Source: Halobacteriaceae archaeon Tc-Br11_E2g27
GTDB taxonomy: Archaea; Halobacteriota; Halobacteria; Halobacteriales; Haloarculaceae
Direction of reading: 5' to 3'
DNA: 10,458 nucleotides
NCBI GenBank assembly: GCA_001564135.1
Contig: LKNH01000070.1
Location: 1 to 10,458 of the forward strand
Shown here: positions 5,873 to 10,458 of the stretch, piece after piece
Numbering within the stretch: the stretch's first letter is position 1
Layout: each line of letters opens with the position of its first letter
Made by a program: the position numbers and the translations under genes
Notes under the pieces: model-generated
Database searches by the model: none
The model's input: only the letters and a program-made list of their open reading frames with translations
Told to the model about the DNA's origin: nothing

Positions 5873-6279
5873 CCTACGTGAGAGACGCCACACGCGATGC
5901 ACTCGTCGAACGGCTGTCAGCCTACGACACGGTCGTTGAGGTTGGTGTCGGCCATCGCGTCGATGTTGCTGCCGGGCTTGCCGCTGCCGGTGTGTCGGTG
6001 ACGACAACCGATATTCGCCCTCGTGCAGTCCCAGTCGAGGTTGATTTCGTTCTCGATGACATCACTGTTCCTGACCTGCGAATCTACGAAAACTGTGATG
6101 CGCTCTATGCGCTCAACTTCCCACCGGAACTGCATCAACCGGCGTTTGAGGTCGCCAAAACCGTCGGCTGTGACTTTTTGTTTACCACGCTAGGAGGGGA
6201 CCCGCCAGCGATACCCGTCATCCGGGAGACGGTTCCCGGTGACACCATATTCGTTCCCGAAGAGTTTGCCGATAGCTGA
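5851..6279 (+). CDS. UPF0146 family protein, Rossmann-like
   Basis: This is a conserved archaeal protein of unknown function, 142 residues from the ATG at 5851. The core VVEVGVGHRVDVAAGLAAAG resembles the glycine-rich first strand and loop of S-adenosylmethionine-dependent methyltransferases. It is followed by an acidic strand end (VTTTDIRP), then FVLDDITVPD and ALYALNFPPE. Family proteins look like reduced Rossmann folds; catalysis has not been shown as far as I know. The frame is open back to 5734, but that would overlap archaemetzincin on the other strand. The ATG at 5851 (MSPTQLKTYV) is the best ATG, while a GTG at 5878 (VRDATRDALVERL) fits the TATA-like TTTATG at 5848 and a leaderless start. 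The stop is only 4 bases from the stop of the convergent stress protein gene, so the two transcripts' 3' ends must overlap. Confidence 0.9.
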   Translation: MSPTQLKTYVRDATRDALVERLSAYDTVVEVGVGHRVDVAAGLAAAGVSVTTTDIRPRAVPVEVDFVLDDITVPDLRIYENCDALYALNFPPELHQPAFEVAKTVGCDFLFTTLGGDPPAIPVIRETVPGDTIFVPEEFADS

Positions 6280-6283
6280 ACGG

Positions 6284-6700
6284 TCACCGAATTACCGTTA
6301 CAGGAACGGGCGCTCGTCTGACAACCCGCTCAGCAATACTCCCAAGCAAAACCCGTGAGACACCTGACCGACCATGACTCCCGAGGATGATATGGTCGAT
6401 ATCATTTTCCTCTGCATACGTCACTATCTCCGTATCGGGACGTCCCATCGTGATTTCAAGAGAGATATCGATGTCATCCCGGTCGAGCAGTTCCTGGAGG
6501 TCATCGAGCGATTCCTTCCTTGCGCTGTCGCGGCGGTTCTTGAGTGCCTCTTTGGCAAGGTTAATACCGGCGCTGGTTGAGCCGCCCGCCAGTTCGACAA
6601 CGCGCAAGAGGAGTATCTCCTCGTCCCCGTAAGTCTCGATTGCGTGGTCGACTGCCTTTTGCGCGGGACCTGAGCCGTCGTAGGCGACGAGAATTGCCAT
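6284..6700 (-). CDS. Universal stress protein (UspA family)
   Basis: This is a single-domain UspA-type nucleotide-binding protein of 138 residues, cytoplasmic and probably dimeric. The first strand MAILVAYDGS carries D8, the usual adenine-side aspartate. The ATP signature G-2X-G-9X-G-S is present as G107, G110 and G120-S121 (GSHGRSGVSRVLLGS), so it belongs to the ATP-binding class. The end PVPVTVIR is the standard last strand and interface. The TATA box at 6724-6730 is about 27 bases before the ATG, indicating a leaderless mRNA. Haloarchaea carry many such paralogues and the condition that this one serves cannot be read from the sequence. It diverges from a HAD hydrolase across 89 bp and converges on the UPF0146 gene. 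Confidence 0.95.
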   Translation of the reverse strand: MAILVAYDGSGPAQKAVDHAIETYGDEEILLLRVVELAGGSTSAGINLAKEALKNRRDSARKESLDDLQELLDRDDIDISLEITMGRPDTEIVTYAEENDIDHIILGSHGRSGVSRVLLGSIAERVVRRAPVPVTVIR

Positions 6701-6723
6701 ACGTGATGTCCGTCAGCAGACAC

Positions 6724-6730
6724 CATAAAA
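6724..6730 (-). promoter_or_regulatory. TATA box of the universal stress protein gene
   Basis: The minus strand reads TTTTATG, centred 27 bases before the ATG at 6700. That is the expected geometry for a haloarchaeal leaderless transcript. No Shine-Dalgarno sequence precedes the gene. Confidence 0.65.
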
Positions 6731-6760
6731 GTCGACGATTCGACGACAAGCCGCAACTCG

Positions 6761-6766
6761 CTTTAC
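6761..6766 (+). promoter_or_regulatory. Weak TATA-like element of the HAD hydrolase gene
   Basis: CTTTAC is centred about 27 bases before the ATG at 6790. The match to a TATA box is poor, but the position is right for a leaderless start and nothing better lies in the 89-bp divergent gap. Confidence 0.35.
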
Positions 6767-6789
6767 CTCCGAGTACATGCTGACTGACA

Positions 6790-7653
6790 ATGAACGTCGA
6801 TGCCATCGTGCTCGATGTCGATGGAGTACTGGTTGATGTTGGTCAATCCTACCGGCGTGCAATCGTCGAATCAGTTGAACACGTCCACGGCGAAACCATC
6901 GATATTGCTGATGTCCAGCGGTTCAAAGAGGCAGGCGGTTTCAACAACGACTGGGAGCTGACCGATGCGGTCGCACTCTATATCCTCACAAGACAGGAGG
7001 GAGTCTCGCTGTCGCTCGACACCTACACGGATGCCATTGCGGGGATGGGTGGCGGACTGGAAGCCGCTAGAACCGTCATCAGCGAGGAACTCACCCCTGC
7101 CGCACGCGAACGCATCCTGGCGGCGTGGGATAGCGACGAACTCCGCTCAGTTTTTCAGCAACTGTATCTCGGCTCCGACCGCTACCTCGAACTCGAAGGG
7201 AACGAACCAACTATCGAAGCCGAGGGCTTCATCAACAACGAGGAGGTGCTCATCACTGCCGAAACCCTCGAAACACTGCAAGAAAACTACCCACTCGGGA
7301 TTCTCACCGGCCGACCAGCCGAAGAAGCAACAATTGCGCTCGACCGCGTTGGTCTGTCGGTTCCCGACGAGTACCGGTTTACAATGGATGACTGGGAGGG
7401 TGGAAAACCCGACCCTGACGCGCTCGTGACGCTTGCAGAGCGATTCGATGCGGACAGCGTTGCCTTCGTCGGAGATACGCGCGACGATATTAGAACAGCA
7501 GTCAATGCAAGCGAAGTCGATGACCGGAGCTATCACGGAATCGGCGTCCGTACCGGCGGCCTCTCCGGGAAGCGTGCCGAGAAACTCTTTACACAGGCCG
7601 GAGCGAGTGCCGTCCTTGATTCTATCAACGACCTGCCGAACTTGCTTAGTTAA
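6790..7653 (+). CDS. HAD superfamily (subfamily IA) hydrolase, TIGR01548-like
   Basis: This is a probable phosphatase of the haloacid dehalogenase superfamily, 287 residues, cytoplasmic. All four HAD motifs are present: I, DVDGVLVD with nucleophile D9 and acid/base D11; II, ILTGRP with T173; III, GGKPDPD with K206; and IV, FVGDTRDD with D229 and D232/D233 for magnesium. A long cap (about 20-150) is inserted between motifs I and II. The cap's FKEAGGFNNDWELT stretch and the overall length recall TIGR01548, a haloarchaeal and cyanobacterial HAD group of unknown substrate (assignment from memory). The ATG at 6790 lies next to the first strand, and a weak TATA-like element supports a leaderless start. 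The stop codon interlocks with that of the convergent gene at 7650-7653. Confidence 0.94.
   Translation: MNVDAIVLDVDGVLVDVGQSYRRAIVESVEHVHGETIDIADVQRFKEAGGFNNDWELTDAVALYILTRQEGVSLSLDTYTDAIAGMGGGLEAARTVISEELTPAARERILAAWDSDELRSVFQQLYLGSDRYLELEGNEPTIEAEGFINNEEVLITAETLETLQENYPLGILTGRPAEEATIALDRVGLSVPDEYRFTMDDWEGGKPDPDALVTLAERFDADSVAFVGDTRDDIRTAVNASEVDDRSYHGIGVRTGGLSGKRAEKLFTQAGASAVLDSINDLPNLLS
7650..7653. other. Interlocked convergent stop codons in TTAA
   Basis: The HAD hydrolase ends with TAA at 7651-7653. The PH-like/helical-repeat gene ends with TAA on the minus strand at 7652-7650. The palindrome TTAA serves both stops, so the genes overlap by 4 bp and neither can have a terminator outside the other's coding region. 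Confidence 0.95.
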
Positions 7654-8948
7654 ACCGCCTCTGCGCTATTCGTAGTCTGAGTCTTGTCGCGCTCAACCGA
7701 GACCATCTCCATTTGTGATTCGATGGCCTGCGGGTCACCAGAACGGAACTCCTTTGCCAACTGTTTCGCCTGTTCGAGTTGACTATGTGCCTCGCGATAA
7801 CAACGAAGTGCCTCCGCCGCACTCTCGTTTTTTCGTGCGTTCTCAGCCTCCTGGATGCATTCTGTCGCATACTCACGCCGAGCACTGATAAGATTTGCAA
7901 CGGTTACTTCGACGGTAAACTGAAGGTCCTCACGGTCACCGGAAAACGAAAAGTCGGTTCCCCATCCAGCAGTGAGGGCATCCCGGAAGTGGTCAAACGC
8001 TTCTTGCCAGGCCTCGGCAGCAACATCGGGATGGTCCGTTCCCTTTGCCCGTTCGGTTGCTTGCTCGCCAAGCGCTTTCGGCAGTACCTGTAAGTTTGCA
8101 ATCCGGTTTTCGATGGTCTCTCTGAGCTCCGTAATTGCTGGCGGATGGTCAAAGCCGCGGCTGTCGGCCAGCGAAAGGGCAATATCAAGATGTTTTCTCG
8201 CCCGGTCGTATTTGTTGTACGCATCAGTGTAGGCCCGGTCGCCTGTCAACTGCTTTGCGTCGCTTACAAGCGTCTCCGCCCTGGTCAGGTGGGCGTTCAT
8301 CCGCCGCTGGTGTACCGTCCGTTCAGCATCAGCAAGCCGCGGTCCAAGGACCGATTTGAGGTCGCCCGCTACCATCTGTGAACGGATGCGTTCAAGCGTT
8401 TTCTCCGCCGCTTCGACTGTCTTCTGTGCCTCGTTTATATCCCCTGACTCAATCTGCGTTGTCAATGTTGCTCTCGTTTTGGAAAGGTCCTCAAACAGCG
8501 ATTCAACAATTTGCCAGCAGTCGCTGACGGACTCAAGATACGTACAAACCTCCGAAAGTTGGTCTTTACTTGCCGGGCGGAATTTGTACGTCCCACCCTC
8601 CCAGACCTCAATGACAAGCAATTTTTTCAGCAGCCGACCAGCAATGTCAACATCGGTGATGTTAGCGTGTGAGACCGAGTCGATGGTCGTCTCCGTCGAT
8701 GAGCTGTAGCCAAAGAGAAGCTGTTTGTCCGTGATGAGTGCAAACAGCGTTTCGCCGTTTTCGAGTTCAATCCGTTCTGTTTCCCCCGTTTGTTCGTGGA
8801 CGAGCGACCCCTTTCCGGGGAGCCGATACTGAATGCTCTCATGCGGAGAACACTGGAGCGATATCTCCTCGGCGACGAGTTCCGCCCGATGCTGGTCTAC
8901 CCCCACCTTTGTCAACCAGGGTGCCAGCGCTCCACGGTCGTTGCTCAT
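7650..8948 (-). CDS. PH-like domain and helical-repeat protein of unknown function (432 aa)
   Basis: I do not recognise a named family. After a short acidic N-terminus, residues about 40-140 look like a bacterial-type PH or GRAM-like domain: alternating strands with ETLFALITDKQLLFGYSS, TTIDSVSHANITDVDIAG and KLLVIEVWEGGTYKFRP, then a closing helix. The rest is almost all helix. Residues 145-300 include coiled-coil-like stretches and a TPR-like segment (AYTDAYNKYDRARKHLDIAL, about 239-258). Residues 305-410 contain AWQEAFDHFRDAL and AAEALRCYREAHSQLEQAK. The end is polar. There is no signal peptide or membrane helix, so it is cytoplasmic or peripheral at the membrane. The frame opens at 9056, but the upstream part would overlap the gene at 8981-9178, and the ATG at 8948 (MSNDRGALAP) begins the acidic composition. 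It is probably cotranscribed with the membrane protein 32 bp upstream. A scaffold or lipid-binding role is only inference. Confidence 0.88.
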   Translation of the reverse strand: MSNDRGALAPWLTKVGVDQHRAELVAEEISLQCSPHESIQYRLPGKGSLVHEQTGETERIELENGETLFALITDKQLLFGYSSSTETTIDSVSHANITDVDIAGRLLKKLLVIEVWEGGTYKFRPASKDQLSEVCTYLESVSDCWQIVESLFEDLSKTRATLTTQIESGDINEAQKTVEAAEKTLERIRSQMVAGDLKSVLGPRLADAERTVHQRRMNAHLTRAETLVSDAKQLTGDRAYTDAYNKYDRARKHLDIALSLADSRGFDHPPAITELRETIENRIANLQVLPKALGEQATERAKGTDHPDVAAEAWQEAFDHFRDALTAGWGTDFSFSGDREDLQFTVEVTVANLISARREYATECIQEAENARKNESAAEALRCYREAHSQLEQAKQLAKEFRSGDPQAIESQMEMVSVERDKTQTTNSAEAV

Positions 8949-8953
8949 CCGGT

Positions 8954-8963
8954 CGTTATAACG
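8954..8963. promoter_or_regulatory. 10-bp palindrome just before the PH-like gene
   Basis: CGTTATAACG is a perfect palindrome ending 5 bases before the ATG at 8948, in the 32-bp gap after the small membrane protein gene. The centre looks like a TATA box, but it would start transcription about 15 bases inside the gene where no start codon exists. An operator or chance is more likely. A TTTTAC at 8996-9001 on the minus strand could be an internal promoter with a leader of about 24 bases. Confidence 0.3.
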
Positions 8964-8980
8964 GTTTAGGCTACGCCGTG

Positions 8981-9178
8981 TTAGAGATTTCGGCTGTAAA
9001 AGCTGTGGGCTTCGAGTGCAAGGACAACCGCTGCAAGCGCGAATGCAGGCCACCACAACAACCCACCAAACGACCAGAGGCTGAGAAGCGTCCCAAGCAG
9101 CGCAATCAACAGCACAGTTGCTGTCAGCCCGTACACGAGTGCATACTGTTCGCGAGTCAATAACCCATACCCTTCCAT
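8981..9178 (-). CDS. Small two-helix membrane protein of unknown function (65 aa)
   Basis: A short protein with two hydrophobic segments, about residues 12-36 (ALVYGLTATVLLIALLGTLL) and 40-58 (LLWWPAFALAAVVLALEA), joined by a short turn (WSFGG). The N-terminus MEGYGLLTREQY is polar, and the end EAHSFYSRNL carries the only downstream positive charge. It is probably an integral membrane hairpin with both ends on the same side. No family is recognised. The ATG at 9178 is the first in frame. A weak CATAAC element at about 27 bases upstream could be its TATA box. The PH-like gene begins 32 bp after its stop on the same strand, so the pair may act together, for example as membrane anchor and peripheral partner; this is inference. 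Confidence 0.78.
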   Translation of the reverse strand: MEGYGLLTREQYALVYGLTATVLLIALLGTLLSLWSFGGLLWWPAFALAAVVLALEAHSFYSRNL

Positions 9179-9293
9179 CTGCGTGCTGATACGAAAGGTT
9201 ATGCGAGCAGCTACAAAACCACTCGGGTCAACGAAAGAATGCAGGTCGGTTGCTGACCGTCGGATTGATAGATGATTCGGTCAAAGGACTGGT

Positions 9294-9803
9294 ATGGAAC
9301 GGAGTCGCCAGCTTTCCGAGCGGATTGGCGAGTTGCTGACAACTCGTGGGGAAACGCTCGCTGTCGCGGAATCAAGCACCGGTGGACTCGTCGGCTCGCT
9401 ACTGACGGATATCCCAGGCTCAAGCGAATACTTTGATTGTTCGCTTGTCACCTACTCGAACCGAGCCAAACGCGAGTTGCTTGGAGTCAACGCGGAGACA
9501 ATTTCCACCAAGGGCGCAGTCTCCGTCGAAACGGCACAAGAGATGGCACTCGGCGTCCAGAAATCCGCTGGAACAACGTGGGGGCTCTCGACCACTGGCG
9601 TTGCTGGCCCCGGCGGCGGCACCGAATGGAACCCTGTCGGAACGATCGTCATCGGGGTCGCAAACGCAAGCGGCGCTGAAACCCAGGTCTCTGCGGCCCG
9701 TTATCAGTTCGATGGTGACCGACTCGAAAACAAGCGTCTGTTTGCCAGACAGGCGCTTGTTGACTTACAGGACGGGCTCACAAACGATTTGACACCAGAA
9801 TAA
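9294..9803 (+). CDS. pncC: Nicotinamide-nucleotide amidase, CinA C-terminal type
   Basis: This is a stand-alone CinA C-terminal domain, 169 residues, cytoplasmic. Characterised members deamidate nicotinamide mononucleotide to nicotinate mononucleotide in pyridine nucleotide recycling. Visible motifs are AESSTGG (25-31), LVTYSNRAKRELLGV (51-65), TTGVAGPGGG (100-109) with PVGT just after, and GDRLENKRL (141-149). Many bacterial CinA proteins carry an extra N-terminal ADP-ribose pyrophosphatase domain; it is absent here, as in other single-domain PncC proteins. The ATG at 9294 gives a full-length domain, and only a weak AT-rich element (about 9265-9271) lies at TATA distance. The next gene starts one base after its stop, so the two are surely cotranscribed. 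Confidence 0.94.
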   Translation: MERSRQLSERIGELLTTRGETLAVAESSTGGLVGSLLTDIPGSSEYFDCSLVTYSNRAKRELLGVNAETISTKGAVSVETAQEMALGVQKSAGTTWGLSTTGVAGPGGGTEWNPVGTIVIGVANASGAETQVSAARYQFDGDRLENKRLFARQALVDLQDGLTNDLTPE

Positions 9804-9804
9804 A

Positions 9805-10200
9805 ATGACCCAGCCCAACAGCGCAACGTTTGACGTGCGAACCGACCGAAAGCTGTCTGTCACTGATATCACAGCCGACGTTAAGGAGACAGTTCCGCAG
9901 TCGTATACTGGGACCGTGACCGTTTTTGTCGAACACACGACAGCTGCCGTCACAATCAACGAAAGTGAGTCGCGGCTCCGTGCGGATTTCGAGACGATGC
10001 TTTCAGCACTTATCGATGATGATGGCTGGCAACACGACCAACTGGACGGGAACGCTGATTCACATTTGCGGGCGTTTCTGCTCGGCCCCAGCGAGACGAT
10101 TCCAGTCACCGACGGCACCCTCTCGCTTGGTCGGTGGCAATCCGTCCTGTTTGTTGACTGTGACGGGCCACGGACGCGGACAGTGACCGTGTACTGGTGA
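9805..10200 (+). CDS. yjbQ: YjbQ / UPF0047 family protein
   Basis: A compact family protein of 131 residues with every hallmark segment: VEHTTAAVTINE (42-53), W75 and H77 (GWQHD), DGNADSHLRA (81-90), and LGRWQSVLFVDCDGPRTR (108-125). Conserved histidines H44, H77 and H87 could bind a metal. The family is often annotated as secondary thiamine-phosphate synthase because some members complement thiamine synthase mutants weakly; its true role is unsettled. It begins one base after the amidase stop (TAA-A-ATG), so it depends on the upstream promoter and on coupled translation. The shared operon suggests, but does not show, a common cofactor-salvage or repair role. Confidence 0.95.
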   Translation: MTQPNSATFDVRTDRKLSVTDITADVKETVPQSYTGTVTVFVEHTTAAVTINESESRLRADFETMLSALIDDDGWQHDQLDGNADSHLRAFLLGPSETIPVTDGTLSLGRWQSVLFVDCDGPRTRTVTVYW

Positions 10201-10281
10201 GATTGTCAATCCACTGACTGCCTCTCATAGTGATTATTGCGGTGATTTTCGTGGCTCTGACACAGCGATTGCTCTCTCACG

Positions 10282-10294
10282 GTGTGTAACACAC
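10282..10294. repeat. Short inverted repeat GTGTG-TAA-CACAC
   Basis: A 5-bp inverted repeat with a 3-base spacer lies in the 164-base gap between the YjbQ gene and the CBS gene. It is too short to be a convincing terminator and no T-run follows. It may be an operator for the CBS gene or chance. Nothing else was recognised in this gap. Confidence 0.25.
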
Positions 10295-10364
10295 AGTTTG
10301 CGTTTTCTCGGCGGTAACAACTCCCAAGAATCACTAGCAGCCTTCAAAGACAAAACTAACTTTG

Positions 10365-10458
10365 ATGATGCCACGCGTTGAAGAGTTGGTAGAGATGGAT
10401 ATTGCTGACATTGCAACACGTGAATTTGCCGAGGTTGATGCCGACAAGCGGCTCGGAA
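10365..10458 (+). CDS. CBS-domain protein, 5' part (runs off the window)
   Basis: Only 31 codons are visible. The sequence MDIADIATREFAEVDADKRLG (from residue 11) matches the start of a CBS domain, in which D-I-A/M-T-R-x-F/P-x-x-V-x-x-D begins the first strand and helix. CBS domains usually occur in pairs and bind adenine nucleotides to regulate enzymes or transporters. What is fused downstream cannot be seen. The ATG at 10365 (or 10368) is the first in frame; the ATG at 10395 is an alternative that begins directly at the CBS motif. No convincing TATA box or Shine-Dalgarno site was found for either. Confidence 0.72.
   Translation, partial: MMPRVEELVEMDIADIATREFAEVDADKRLG

Noticed and set aside
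8949..9056. 36-residue N-terminal extension of the PH-like protein
   Set aside because: The extension is basic and Cys/Arg-rich, overlaps the small membrane protein gene in another frame, and precedes a good acidic start at 8948.
10234..10419. 61-aa minus-strand frame near the window end
   Set aside because: It is basic, has no promoter, and overlaps the start of the CBS-domain gene.
1..10458. tRNA, rRNA, CRISPR array, transposase, phage or toxin-antitoxin genes
   Set aside because: I read both strands for cloverleaf T-loop/anticodon patterns, regularly spaced repeats, terminal inverted repeats and transposase or Cas motifs and saw none; a covariance-model scan would be the decisive test for RNA genes.

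Overview
The window is chromosomal DNA from a halophilic archaeon (class Halobacteria). The evidence is the strongly acidic proteins, a PGF-CTERM surface protein, a halobacterial-type transducer, an archaemetzincin, a UPF0146 protein, and AT-rich TATA elements lying about 27 bases before many start codons, the pattern of leaderless haloarchaeal transcripts. By eye the G+C content looks moderate for the group; I did not compute it and do not name a genus.

Layout. 1-774 (+) is the 3' part of argF, ornithine carbamoyltransferase. 775-1435 is a low-density stretch holding one small acidic unknown gene (975-1211, +). Three imperfect ~20-bp direct repeats and a TATA box precede that gene, and three copies of the octamer ACTGTAAC follow the first gene end. 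1436-2191 (+) encodes a secreted, surface-anchored PGF-CTERM protein. Four to five minus-strand genes follow: a methyl-accepting transducer with two close membrane helices and no sensor domain (2235-3923), a PhnP-like metallo-beta-lactamase hydrolase (4014-4892), a small acidic protein (4980-5189) and archaemetzincin (5319-5840). Archaemetzincin diverges from a UPF0146 gene (5851-6279, +) across about 10 bp. UPF0146 converges on a universal stress protein (6284-6700, -) with a 4-bp gap. The stress protein diverges from a HAD hydrolase (6790-7653, +), whose stop codon interlocks in TTAA with that of a PH-like/helical-repeat protein (7650-8948, -). That gene lies 32 bp downstream of a small two-helix membrane protein (8981-9178, -). 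Last come a nicotinamide-nucleotide amidase/YjbQ gene pair (9294-10200, +) and the start of a CBS-domain gene (10365 to the window end, +).

Most genes are conserved haloarchaeal housekeeping or accessory functions that look independently transcribed, with little operon structure. The only likely operons are the amidase/YjbQ pair (1-base gap) and the membrane protein/PH-repeat pair. No rRNA, tRNA, CRISPR array, insertion sequence or prophage gene was seen, and no gap exceeds 300 bases. I did not find a clear new multi-gene system. The best candidates for something undescribed are the small gene with the repeat array (863-1211) and the membrane protein/PH-repeat pair (7650-9178).
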